Source: Brachypodius melanocephalos (lineage: Eukaryota; Chordata; Aves; Passeriformes; Pycnonotidae). Taken from it: a stretch of DNA of 64,000 bases. This document shows, one piece after another, positions 51,616 to 63,719 of this stretch. Positions within the stretch are counted from its first letter, which is position 1. Every line of letters starts with the position of its first letter. Where the stretch lies: assembly GCA_013398615.1 (NCBI GenBank), contig VZSR01003371.1, forward strand, positions 2,517,986 to 2,581,985, given 5' to 3'. The notes under the pieces are model-generated. The model made no database searches. It was not told the origin of the DNA and was given only the letters and a program-made list of their open reading frames with translations. The translations under genes were made by a program, and so were the position numbers.

Positions 51616-51932
51616 GTCTGAGGTTCAACAAAGGCAGGTGCTGGGTCTGCACTTTGGCCAAAACAATGGCCTGCACAACTCCTGGCCAGGGGCCGAGTGG
51701 CTGGAACAGCTGCACGACAGAAAAAGACCTGGGGGTGCTGGTGGCAGTGGCTGAACACCATTAAAGATGTGCCCAGATGGCCAAGAAGGCCAATGCCCCC
51801 GTGCCTGTCTCAGCAATAATATGGCCACAGGACCAAGGCAGTGATTGTCTCCCTGTGCTGGGGCACAGGTAAGGCTGCAGCTCAAATCCTGGTGCTCAGT
51901 TTTGGGACCTGTTCCCTGGGAGAAGAGAGTTC
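51616..51932 (+). mobile_element. CR1 LINE ORF2 fragment, right part
   Basis: Continues the CR1 copy after the LTR: 'GAGGTTCAACAAAGGC', 'GTGCTGGGTCTGCACTT', 'GAAAAAGACCTGGGGGTGCT', 'AGATGGCCAAGAAGGCCAAT', 'ATGGCCACAGGACCAAGGCA' and 'CTCAGTTTTGGGACC' come in the standard order. The CR1 3' end (about 300 bp more in complete copies) is missing. Similarity stops near 51915-51932, where the sequence changes to unrelated DNA containing an AATAAA. Confidence 0.92.
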
Positions 51933-54900
51933 AGCCACCAATAAACTTTTCTGTGCTTCCTACCATGGGGCCAGAGAATGCACTTAATGCTATTTTATTT
52001 GCTGTTGTAAAATAGCTCCAAGAATTATGCTACTGTGCCATGGCACTCATTCTACAGGCAAATTAATAAATCTTTCTGTGTTCCCATTTCCTCTCTGTAA
52101 ATTTAATGTCATGGTGCTGTTATTTTTATAAAATCTGTTAGAGCGTGCTGGGGAAGCGATTTTTCCTTTGCAAAAGTGAATTTTCAGGGTGTATAGAAGG
52201 TGACAGCTAAACCTGAGATTATCATGACCCCAGGCCAATGTGTATTTCGTTACATCCAGAAGTCATGTTCCTGTGCTGCTGTCTCTATCAGCAGGACAGC
52301 TTTGTTCATCTGTTCTATTTGTGCAGTTTCTACACAGGGGTTCCTATCTCTGGTGAAGCCCTTAGATAAGGCTTTAATGTGAAGAAAAAGAAAAAGGTAC
52401 AAACATTATTGGCAGGAAGTTCCTGTTGGGGCAGATTTCCAGAAGGAAACTGCTTAAGATTTTCTCATTCCTTTCTACAAAACTGCCCTAAAATGGATCT
52501 TTTTCTTCAGGAACTCCTGCCCTATGGAGCACAGGTGTGCCAAGGGGCCCACATTGTTAGGATAAACTTTTCTGCCTGCTCAGAGAGTGTATAAATAGTT
52601 TAGAAGAAATCAAGGGCTTGTTTTTAATATCACGAAACTTGGCATATGCTGAGCTCGTAAACTATCACTGGCAGAGTTTGAATTAGAGATGAGCTCAAAG
52701 CATTAAATTCTGATGCTGGACAGAAGCCTGTGAGCATCAGAGAGAACTGAGACATGAGATTTTTTTCCTGCAGTCCTCTGTAAAGTAGAAATGGAGGTGT
52801 CAGCCACATTTACTTACAGACTCAGTTCATATACTTAATCTTTACACTACTGTAAAGTTACTTTACAGGATCAGCCACATTTTCACTAGTGAGTGGGTGG
52901 AAAGGACAACAATAATACATGAGAAGCTACAATTTTTGCTCTCTCCTATTTTTCACATTACAGAGCATACACAATTCGAGGTCTCTGTCCAGAACACACA
53001 ATGATATTTCCTATAGTAATGCATAATTCTGTGCATCTCCTTCTCACGGTGTGAATTCCATGATTTCTGTTGTGCAGTCATCTGAAAGCAGCCTTAATTT
53101 CACTTCATTCACAGGTGTTTGTTAGATTTCAGTTGTTCACTCTCTACATTTCCCCATCTCTGCTGAAGAACAGCCTAAGATTAAGCAGAAAGATGTTTGC
53201 TTTAATTCTAGCAGATTGATATTAAATTTCTACTTATGAAAAGAAAGATGAGATTGCCTTCTTTTTGTACTTTTAAATAAATGAGCAGACAAAGCAAGAT
53301 AGCCTCTGTGCTGAGATGATGTAACTATTAAATCCAACCTAGAAGCTTTTTTGAAGTTCAGTTTTTTCCTTGTGTATAAGAAAACATTCTAGCTAATATG
53401 ATCAGCCTGAATAAAACTAATTATATTCTTATTTGCTGTCCCATGTCATGTGTGAATATTTGCCTTTTCCTGTAATTATGAGACATAAAAGAGCATAAAG
53501 GTTGGATTAGTAATTAAGTTGCTAGAAGCCAGTGTCTATTTTCTTATGTAAATGCAAATAAGTATGGATCTATCACCCTCAATCAGCAGAAGCACTGAGA
53601 GTCTTGAATAGCAAAAGGGCATTTCAAGACTTTCAGACTGTAATTGTGATCATCTCATACAGGTAATTTTTAAAATCCAATTGCTTTCTCTACTTCCTTA
53701 AAAACCTAGGGAACCTTTCCTTGCCCTGCAACAGAATCCTGAAGGCAATGATTGAAGATATTTTCTCTTCCTATCAGTTGCTGCTTGGTGTTTGAATGTT
53801 CAGCTACACAAGTGAGTTCTCAAGGCAGTGAGAACATCCACTTCCTCTAAAATTGGGGAAATTTTCTTCACATCACAAATTACAGAAAACTGAGAAATGC
53901 AATAATAAAACTATTGTGAGTTTAGGCCCTTATATTTGTGAGTTTCTCAGAATAACCTCAGAATTCGCAGGTGTTCCCTAAGTTTTGAAGGTTCCTAGAT
54001 TTTAAGGCATTGCAATTTCGCTCTCAAAATTTGAGGTTTTGTGATAAGAAGGGAAAAAATGGGATGAGGCAACTGAAGTTTGTGAATCTCGTATAGGAGC
54101 ATATCCCAAATATAATAAGCATTTAAAAACCTTGTTCTCTACTTGCTTATGGCATAAACATTTGTAGGTATGTTTGTTTTAATGTGGTGTGACTATAAAT
54201 TATAAGTGCTATGCATGAAGCTGGAACATTTCCAACAACACAGAAACTTTCTGAGTCAGTAAAGGCCATATAGATGAGATCTTTCAGAGAGACCCAATAA
54301 AATTACTGATTACTATCTCCAAGATCACCAGGGATGCTGTGATCAACAACCATGTTTTTCTGTGATGGAAGGTTGAGAGGTTACAGTGGTATTTTTCAAG
54401 AAAAAGAACAGACTGAAGAAATGCAATCTTCAAGTGCTCAGATTGTTTTTTGTAAAGATCAGTAGAAATACCTACTCACTACATTGAAACAAGTACCAGT
54501 GATCTTCAGCTTCTGCCTTAATATTAACAGAGATTAAAGACCAGGCAAGCCTGTGCAAAAATATTTCAGCATTCTTAACTAGAGTTTAAAAAAAAATTAG
54601 AAAAAGATTTGTCAGTGAAGATTTAAGTCTACTTGGTGCTGTTTGTGGAGGGAGCTGACTTCTAATGGTGCCCTCATGACCATCCTGCAGATCATGTATT
54701 TTTCTCTACTACATTAACTCTATTAATTCATGGTTGAACTAAAATAAAAGTTTTAGATATACTTAAGGTAAGTGTGGCATAACAGAAATGAACATTCATA
54801 TGTGGAGACAAAGGTAACAAATAATAATGAGGTAGCAAACATATACTGAAATCTACTTAGAATTAAGTTTTAGTTTTCAAATCATTACAGAAAAAGTCTT

Positions 54901-57699
54901 TGGCCCTTTATAGGTAATTCTTTGTGTAGCCGAAACTGAATAAACAAACAAACCATAAAGACATTTAGAAAAGGTCTAGAAACCAAATTTGAAACTATAA
55001 TAATATCATCACATGCTTTCCTGGCTTAGCCTTTTGTAGCTCTGTTCCTTCTCTATTATCTCAAAAATGAGTAGCACAAATGGAAGGGATCCAAAGAAGC
55101 CTGAAGAAGTTCTTGAAGGCATAGGAAAAATGCTCAGTTTTGAGGTGATTAATACAGAATGTTACAGAACTGTACAGGGTAATAAATGTCACTGAGAAGG
55201 TAAATTAGGAAGCCCTTGCTTACTTTTTCTCCTAATAAAGCCCAAGGGTGTGGGTTTAAATAGAAAAGAAATCAGTATGAAACCAATAACAGGAACATGA
55301 GTTCTTGCATGTGACATAATCACACTGCTGAGCTCATTGATATGCTACTTCATGTAGGATCAAGCCCTAGAATTGTTGATTTACAAAAAAAAAGTCTAAT
55401 TGTTTTGCTAAAGGCAATGTCTGCAGTACCAAAAGATAGGCAATGAAACTATTGAGATTTGCCAAAATTCAGGCAAAAGAAAAAAAGCACTTAGTAGTTA
55501 GGTGTGTAATTTTTCAGAACAATGTACTTTTGAGTCCAAGGCAAAGTGATTTTGCCATTGATGATTTCTGTATCTAGTGCATGGTGGATCTCACCTGGTT
55601 TCATTTTTCTAAAAGTTTCCAGAGGTTTCTATTCAAAGCCAAATATCCTAATTCCCCTCTGTGCTTACTGGCAGGAGGCAACTCCAGAGTTAGGCTGTTA
55701 AATCTCTTCCCTCAGCAGTGGCTGAAACAGATAAATTAAACTTTACTTGAGTCATATTCAGGTCTGAATGACATGATAACAAATATCACAACTAACCAGT
55801 TTGTTCCGTTCTAGGCAGCCCTGAAATTAGTCCATTGCATACCTAACCTTCCATGGATGAACCCGAAGTAACAGCAAAGTTGTCTGCAGCCAGAATTTCT
55901 GTGAGAAAACCTATTCTGCCACCCAGCAGTAAAATATATGCTCTTCAGATGATGTGAGCAGCAGCTGGAAGCATTATTCAGCAAATAGGATCCTACAGAA
56001 CATTAAAAAATAAAAACTGCAGAGCCAGCTGCTGAAAGTGCCCACTTTGGAAACACAAAAGTGGAAGAAAAGCATTGGTCATTTCCCAAACTGGGTTGTT
56101 CTGCTTGTAAAACTACATTTTTCAGCTTAAAGGCATTCTTTTGTAACTTTGCTACTTCAGATGATTGAAAATGAAATATTCAGCAGGTTTCCTCTACAAT
56201 CTTGAAATGCATATTTCATAAATATTACAACCCACTTTTTGAAGGGTGAAGAAAAAGCACCTGAATACGTACTGAAGTCTGCAGCTTGTAAATTCTTAGT
56301 TCCTGAAGTTTTGGTCTCTTTTCTATGTCATTGACAATTACATCACCTCCATCTGCTGATCAAATAGCAAACACAGAATTCCAGGATGACAGCATTGCCT
56401 GTTATGAAGTTTCCCTGGTGTGTCACATTACAAGAGAGCCTTTTTAATAGTTCTAACATCAAACAGTAATAAATTGGACTGAAGAGGTTTTTGTGCCATG
56501 GATCTGCCCCATATCTCACTGCATGGGTTTTTTTGCTGAAAGGGAGTTATAAACATATGTTTGCTTCAGCTGGGAAAGAGGGAAATGCTTTACTCTTTCA
56601 CACTTTAATTTGTCATGTCTCATCTCAAGAGTAGGCACCCCCAAAAGGTGAGCTATCTGACATCAAATATTTTAGGAAGGGGGGAATTATCCTGTAGGGA
56701 TGTCTGTGTCATCTTTGAACACGAAGACAACATATATGGCTCAAGACTTACTACCTTTATTGTCTGTATGTCTAGTGAATGTCCACCTCAACAATAACAC
56801 ACTTGAAGTCACTGAGATGTTTGTTGGTGTTCCTGATGACATTGCTTCAACTGGGGAATGAGTTTGGTCCTAGAGAGTGACAATTTTTACACTTCCAAGG
56901 AGGCCAGACGGTCTCAAGTGGTCAATTCTGTGCCACATAGAAAATACTCTCTGTATTTACAGAGATGCTGGCAGGTCTGTCCTGGTGTGTGCATCAGAAC
57001 TGTGGGGTTATGATGTTTATGTCCTTCTCTCTGTAGCACCACAGATTTAGGTGGTGTTTGCTTTATATTGACAACAGTTGCAACTGTGGTAGCAATGTGA
57101 ACAGTCTGAGAGAAAGAAATACAGTATTTACTTAGGCAGGGGAAGGAGTTCAAGCTATTTCTTCCTATTCATTGGAGTATTATAGCTAGTCCCATGGTCT
57201 GACATCTTGCCTTTTGAAATGCAGCCTGCTTCATAAGCCATCACTGGAAAGAGCTCTCTGGAAGAAGTTCTGGCACCAAAAAAAAGGATTCCAATCTTTT
57301 TCTTCTACTCTTTCTTTTGGTTGTATTTAAGTGACCTCTAAATTGATAAATTGAGTTAACTGATCTCAAAAAGCAATAAACTTATTGATTCCATGCTGTT
57401 GGTGACTTTGTCAGCAAACTGAAAAAAGCCCCACATTGAAATTGATTCAATATTATCAATAAAAACTCTACACATGAAAAAGCTTCTTTAGTGCAGCATT
57501 TCTCAAAAAATAATGTTCTAAAGACAGCCTTACATACAGCTCTGGAAGTGAACAATTCTGTTAGGAAAACAGGCTTTGAGCAGCAACCAGTAAATAAAGC
57601 ATTGATACATCTGTTATCACATTAAAAAAAGTTTTAAAAAATTAGTAGGCTATTACAAGATCACAGCAAGTCATTTTCATTCCACATTTCAAGAATTGG
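51933..57699. other. Unique DNA, no gene recognised
   Basis: Almost 5.8 kb with no recognised element and only short frames (up to 79 codons, minus, 56914-57153). The part between 52600 and 56600 has no frame of 60 codons. Long tracts are absent. It may be old neutral DNA or may contain conserved noncoding sequence; I cannot tell. Confidence 0.5.
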
Positions 57700-57885
57700 T
57701 CTCAGGAGAAACTCATCAAGTTCCACATGGGCAGAGCAAGGTCCAGTGCTAGAGTAGGGGCAGATCCCAGTGTCTCTAAAGAGTGGGTGATGAGGGGATT
57801 GAGAACAGCCCTGCCAAGAAGGATCTGGGGGTAGAGGTGGATGAAAATTGGACATAAACTGCCCTTGTGTCCAGCTCTGGGGCCC
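57700..57885 (+). mobile_element. CR1 LINE fragment (copy A)
   Basis: 'GATTGAGAACAGCCCTGCC', 'AAGGATCTGGGGGTAGAGGT', 'GGACATAAACTGCCCTTGTG' and 'TCCAGCTCTGGGGCCCCCAA' match consecutive parts of CR1 ORF2 3' sequence. About 130 bp that normally lie between CCCTTGTG and TCCAGCTCTGG are absent, probably an internal deletion at a short GTG microhomology. The left part (57700-57780) is more diverged. Confidence 0.75.
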
Positions 57886-58477
57886 CCAACCCCACAACCC
57901 TGTTGGAACCCTGGGCAGTGAGAATTTTAGACTTTCTGTGCTGACAGGCACTGACCCCCAAGAAAACATTGCATTTGACCTGAGGCTGTGGAAGAGGCTC
58001 CCAAAATTGAGTGATAGCACTGGGATTGTGGGTGTGTACTTTGAATAGAAGTGTGTGATATCACAGAGTGGAAAACTTAGAGTTCAATGACTTAAAATAT
58101 AGTAATATATATAAAGCAATATGAAGGTTTTAGGGCATAGGCTAGTTCCTTCTTTTTCACCTTCTTCTTCATGGTCTTGATGGTGTTTTGTAATTAAATA
58201 GAAAAGTCTGCATTGCAGGCCATGGGTGTTTGGTTATTGGGTTAAAAGTAAAAATAATTTAGGTGTCATTTCTCGATTGGACAGTTTATCTTTAAAAGGC
58301 CTTGGAGAGAGAGAGATATGGGGCTCTACCTTTACTTTGTTAGCTGGAAGTGCTGTACAACTCATATTTTGTGAGACTGTAATACAGATAAGAATTAATA
58401 AACATCTGAGTCCAAACAAGAAATACCATCTTGCACATTTAATCCCAACTCTGGTAAAAAGAAGATAAGATGCAACA
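57886..58477 (+). mobile_element. LTR-like ERV unit, limits uncertain
   Basis: The right two-thirds have LTR character on the plus strand: a TATA-like CTTTAAAAGG (58290-58299), an AATAAA poly-A signal 106 bp further (58397-58402), a pyrimidine-rich CTTCTTCTTC patch and a second AT-rich TATATATAAAG (58105-58115). It recalls a passerine ERVL-type LTR. The left part (57886-58030) could be retroviral internal sequence or further CR1. No clear TG/CA termini or target duplication were found, so the boundaries are approximate. CR1 pieces of the same orientation lie on both sides. Confidence 0.6.
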
Positions 58478-59008
58478 GAGGTGGATAAAAATTGAACATA
58501 AGCTACTCTTTGGGATCCCACCTGGGGCACCTTCTCCAGCTCTGGAGCCTCCAACAGCACAAAGACATCTCCCCATTTGAGCAGATCCACAAAGATGCTG
58601 TGAGGGCTGGAGCCCCTCTCCTGTGAAGATTGAGAGGCTGAGCTGTTCAGCCTGGGGAACAGATGTCTGGGGACACCTCAGAGCAGTGTTTTGATGCCTA
58701 ATCAGGATTTAAAAGGTCAAGAGGGACTTTTTACCAGCGCCTCTAACAATAGGACAAGTGACAATTGTTTTAAAATTAAAAGAGGAAAATTTGGATTTTA
58801 CCTAAGGAAGAAATTCTCTACTCTGAGGGCAGTGAGACACTGGAAGAGATTTTATGTAGAAATTCTTCATGCTCCATCCCAGGGTTGGTCACATTGGACA
58901 GCACTTGGAGCAAACTCTTCTACTGAAATATATCCCTACCCATAGCAGAGGGGCTGGACTAGATGGCTTTTAAAGGTCTCTTCAGTCTCAAACCATTCTA
59001 TGATATTC
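58478..59008 (+). mobile_element. CR1 LINE 3' end (copy B)
   Basis: About 530 bp of CR1 3' region in order: 'CTCCAGCTCTGGAGCCTCCA', 'GAGGGCTGGAGCCCCTCTCC', 'TGTTCAGCCTGGGGAACAG', 'GAGGGACTTTTTACCAG', 'AAGGAAGAAATTCTCTACTC', 'GTGAGACACTGGAAGAG', 'GGGGCTGGACTAGATGG' and the terminal 'ACCATTCTATGATATTC'. This is the most complete CR1 3' end in the window. It has an internal deletion near 58505-58530 comparable to copy A, and no intact reading frame. Confidence 0.93.
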
Positions 59009-59103
59009 AGCCCTAAATTAGTCAGAACCATGATAGCAAAAAAAAAAAAAAATTACCATTCAATTTTATGATAATTTTATTATAAAATTCTACCTTCTAA
59101 TGG

Positions 59104-59230
59104 AAAAAAATAATAAAACAAACAAACAAACAAACAAAAAAACCAACCAAAAACAAAAAAACAAAAAAAAAAACAAAAAAAAAAAAAACAAAACAAAAAA
59201 AAAACAAAAAAACCCCAAAAAACCCCACAA
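59104..59230. repeat. Long A/C-rich tract
   Basis: CAAA units passing into A runs with single C and then AACCCCAAAA blocks. It is preceded by an A16-type run near 59038-59053. It gives K/N/T strings in translation and no gene. Confidence 0.92.
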
Positions 59231-62200
59231 TGTGTGCCAGTCTCTGGTTGCTGAACAATCCATAGCTGCTGGGAAAAAACAGTTTCCTACATTTCATAGT
59301 GTCTGGGTGGATTATTTTCCAACCCAGAGTCCTTTCTATCTGCTTTTCTGTGGGCATGTTAAACATCTGTGTGAAGAATATATCTGTATTGATGAAGTTT
59401 CATAAATACTAATGTATTTTGTAGTGCAGTGAAAAATGTTTTGCTGAGAGGTTTAACACTTCATATTCTACAGAAAACATATTGGCCAAAGACGTTTATT
59501 GGGGAGGAGGGGAGGGAAGAAGGGAAAAAAACAGGAAGATTAAGTTTCATGATACAAGACTGGTTAATAGAGAATAAAAAGATTTTTTTTCTTAAGTTTT
59601 CCTCTAACAGAATTATCCAGGACATTTTGTCATTCAGAGGAAGTGCTTGTATGTTTTTTCATTTCCTATTACCACTTGCTGTTTATTCCGGTTCCTAATG
59701 TCAATGCTGTGTTGTGTCAGCCATTTTTTTCTGTCCAAATTTTGGGATTCCTCTGTTCTTGGGCAATTTCATCTCAATGCTTTGCAGTTGTTTTAGAATA
59801 AGAGTACAGCCGTTGTCAGAGCAGTCGGTTTTGTAGGCTTTGTTTTGTTTTTATGTTATTTCCTTTCTTGCATCCCCAGTGAAAAATTTTGTTGCCCTTT
59901 CCTCTGACTCTTCCCTTGGCACTGTGTTGGCTTCCAAATAATGTGGATTTCTGGGATATCTGACACCCTGATGAATGGCATTTACCAGGATGTACAGAAT
60001 GTAACTCATCCTATACACAAATAAGGACACACAACCCACTGTAGCTGTTCCTTGGATCGCTTTAACCCATCCAGCAGCTTGAATCCTGTGCTCTAAGTGG
60101 AGACATCAAGATGAGCAGCAAGAAAAGCACGACCAAAATAGACTGGAAATGTAAATCTCACGGCAGCTCTCTCACTCAGCGCTGTGCATCATGCCAGGGC
60201 ATGTGCCAGAGGTGCTGAAAGTTGAGGCTCAGAAATCCACTTTGTGCAGTTCTGAGTCAGCAATTTATCATCTCCTCCTTCAGCTCAGGCAGCCCTGGAG
60301 CCTGAACTTCATTCATCCAGGTCTGAGTGCTCTAAGCACGTAGACATGAATCAGCCTCTTAGCAACCCTCTCAGAGCAAATTCCTTTGCTGTTTGAGGCA
60401 GCAGCTCCATGAACATGTGGCTGATTTCATGACTGGAGTATTTTCCCTGTTGTGTTTGTAATGACATTCATAGACTAGAGCCATTTGTGTTTAGAAAAGG
60501 GGTCAGCATTTTGTCCCAGAGCTGATGTCTTAGTGACAGGAGCACATCACTGAGAACCCTCAACACCATTGTGCAGTGGGACCATTTTCCTAACCCTCTA
60601 CAGGGATTTTTCTGGGTCTAGAACAATTTGGCTGACTCAAGGAAATTCCTACATCAAAAAAAAAGTTTGGATCTCTCAACTGTGGGATCCCAGTCTGGGA
60701 ATCTCCTTATTCTCCTTCACTGTGTCGAGAAACCTGGGTTCTCACACTGTTCTCACACTGTTGCAGAGGGCCCCTCTGGAGTGATCAGCTCCAGGTGACA
60801 ATGTATTCTCTATTTTAGCAATAAAGGGATGTGAGGAAATACATTTTTAATGTATCTTTTTTTTTTTTTTTTTAATCTGTAAAGAAATCTACAAAATAGA
60901 GCTCTGACAGTTCTCTGAACCCTTAAATGCCTCATGAATCGCCTGCACTTGCCTCCCACCTCTGGTCTTTGATTATTTTATATAAATATCATCTCTAGAT
61001 GGTTCACAACAAGCTTAATCCCACAAGAACAGAGAAAAAAAATAGGAGTATAATATCTGATTTGGGTTTATCACAGCCCATCAACAGATCAAGAACTTGA
61101 TTTCAAGTCTTACGTATTGCCAGGATAGTTTTGGGTCTTGGTGATGTTGTCTCCTCAGCAGTCCATATGAAACAGCTGTTTGGAATGCATTTCTTTCACT
61201 ACATCTTCCCACTGAGATATTTAAATTTATGATGATTTACATTTAATCAGGTTTGCTGATATTTGAGTATATGAGTTTCTTGTTCTGCCATACTGTCTGA
61301 ATAAACTTAAGTTTACTACAGGTTTAAAGAATCTGGATAATTAAATCATTCATTTTGCCAAAGAAAAACAACAACAACACAGCATACCATAAAAAAATAT
61401 AATGCTACAACATCAAACAAAAAACTCCTTCAAGGTTCCCAAAACTCTGTATTCAAACAAAAATGATTGCCAAATATTAGTCATAGAGAGATATAGTTGT
61501 AAATAGACATATAAACATGTCTAAATCTCAAAAAAAGAAAGTGGAAGTTACTCTCAAAGTCCCAATGCATTCTTTTCAAAGAAAATAGTGTTTAAGTTTT
61601 ATTGAGAAATCACTTACAAATGTATGCAATACTTTTCACATTTTCTGCATAATCAGAGCTCTTTAAAATTTAATCAAACCACCACCTGCCTCAAAAATTC
61701 ATCATAAAAGTATTTAAATTTTAAAACACAATTATCTGTCAAAAGCACTTGAACGCTTCCAAATCCATAATAAGAAATTGTTCAAAAAGTTCTGAGGATG
61801 CTTCAATTAACACAATTAGTCAGCAAGTGAATGAATGAGCAATACTCCTTTTAGGAAACTAAAATCATTATCAGTACACTGTTCCTGAAAACATATATAT
61901 TTTGATCTCTATCATATTTTGATGCTGTGTGTCCATCCCCATGTTTTTTAAGGTCCTTCATTGCAGCCAAGCTACATACATTAAAGGATTTGAATTGTCT
62001 TCTTTAGGTGTAATTCCTGGAGCCATACCTCAGTCCTGACTCTGCAAACCCAGTGCTTTTCAACTAAAGCCAAACTTTACACTGGGCACTTGTCAGTAAA
62101 AATATAAGTGATGGTGGGTCCTGCTTAAAAGGCTCAAATATGTCAATATGGCATCTTCTGAGGATGACAGCCAATTCCAGCCCTGTTTAAACTATTCCAG

Positions 62201-63336
62201 GTAATCACCAAGACACAAATGAGCCATACAGACCTGGGATCCCATCTGATGCAGGGATTGTCAAAGAAAAAATGACCGATGGTCCCTGCTGGGGAGAGCA
62301 TTCAGCTCTTTCCACTCTCTGGGCATTGCCAAGTTATACCTTTGATGGTTTATCTGTAACTACAGATAGTTCCACACTGCTTTACCTCACTGTGAAAACC
62401 TCTCCAACACAGTCAGCTTCACGGAGGAGCAGATTTTTGTCACTGTTTTCAGGGACTCAGTCAATAAAGGCAGATACTGGAGGACTATTTTCCTAGGGGA
62501 CAAAGCAATTGTCCATTCTAAATTTTGCTCTTTTTTTTTATTTTTCTGTGTCCAACAAAATCTGTGTGTTTTCTTTAATCATTAAAGAATAATAGGAGAA
62601 TGAGGGGCCATCGCTTTGCCCAAAGCTTTAGCTAAATATTGCTTTGAGAAGCTTCTTTTTCTGCTTTTCATGTGGCAAGGATATGGTATGTGATGCTTAA
62701 CATTTGCTTTTTTCTAACAGACTTCAAGTGAACTTGGATGCGTTACATGTAAACTAGAATTAATTGATCAAAACTGTCAGATCCACATAAAAAGCAGTAA
62801 GAAATAAACTCAGTTACAGGGGTATAATGAAAAATTGCATGCTACAACCCACATAATATATATCAACTGCCAAGTAAATTACAACTAACATGAAGACACT
62901 CCTTGGGAAACTGGAAATCTGCCATTGAGGGTGAAACTGAAGGTTAAAACATTCAATGGGCAAGGAAAATATGAAATACCCCCAAATATTCACTGTAAAT
63001 ATTTATTTAACCTTGTTTTCTCTTTCTTTGAGAATGAGAGGCAAATCTCCTGCTGCATGAGTAAGTGAAGGGAATGAACTGTAGAGAAATACTAAATAAT
63101 CTGGAGGTACCTTATGGAAAAATCTGAATACTGAGTGCAGGGATTTTGCCTCTGTCAACAGCAGGGAGCCACTTTAGTTTCTAACATAGTATGAAAATGT
63201 TCTAATTTGCACAGTACATGGCTGCTGTGTTAACCTAGCAGTGTTATCACAGCACCAGAGAAAAAACTTTGGCGTGTCACGAGTTATTTGAATGAGCTGA
63301 AATTTTTTGTATAAGTAAATAAAAGTGTGGCTGTCT
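59231..63336. other. Unique DNA, no gene recognised
   Basis: Short frames only (up to 89 codons, 59429-59698). Contains a T17 run (60857-60873). No transposon is recognised. Confidence 0.5.
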
Positions 63337-63488
63337 AAAAAAAAAAAAAAAAACACAAAAACAAAAAAACCCCCCAAAACCAAAAACCAACCAACCAAAC
63401 AAACAAAAAAACCCCAACCCTCCAAAAAAACAACAAAAAACAAACAAATAAAAAAACCACAACAAAAAAAAACAAACAAAAAATCCCC
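63337..63488. repeat. Long A/C-rich tract
   Basis: About 150 bp: an A17 run, then A blocks broken by C, CC and CCCC. With the next repeat it accounts for the longest open frame in the window, which is therefore not a gene. Confidence 0.92.
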
Positions 63489-63597
63489 TAAAATACATTT
63501 TTTAAATAAGCCCATATTATTCTGTGTTTTTAAGCTTAAAACCAATACATATGCATTTTATCTGATGATAATGTTACTTGAAATATTATTTAAATTC

Positions 63598-63719
63598 TTT
63601 TTTATTATTTTAAATTTTTATTTTATTTATTATTTATTATTTATTGTTTATCGTTTATTATTTATTATTTATTATTTATTATTTTTTATTTATTATTTAT
63701 TATTTATTATTTATTATTC
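63598..63719. repeat. (TTTATTA)n heptanucleotide array
   Basis: From about 63625 a 7-bp unit TTTATTA repeats around twelve times. Variant units TTTATTG and TTTATCG occur next to each other near 63642-63655, and one unit is expanded by extra T near 63682. The left flank (63598-63624) is a less regular TTTTA mix. Confidence 0.92.

Noticed and set aside
58045..58475. Exact ends and target duplication for the third LTR
   Set aside because: Several TG/CA pairs and 4-bp matches (for example CATT) were tried, but none is convincing above chance, so only approximate limits are given.
57661..58590. Minus-strand frames of 119 and 118 codons
   Set aside because: They run antisense through CR1 and LTR-like sequence and match no protein motif.
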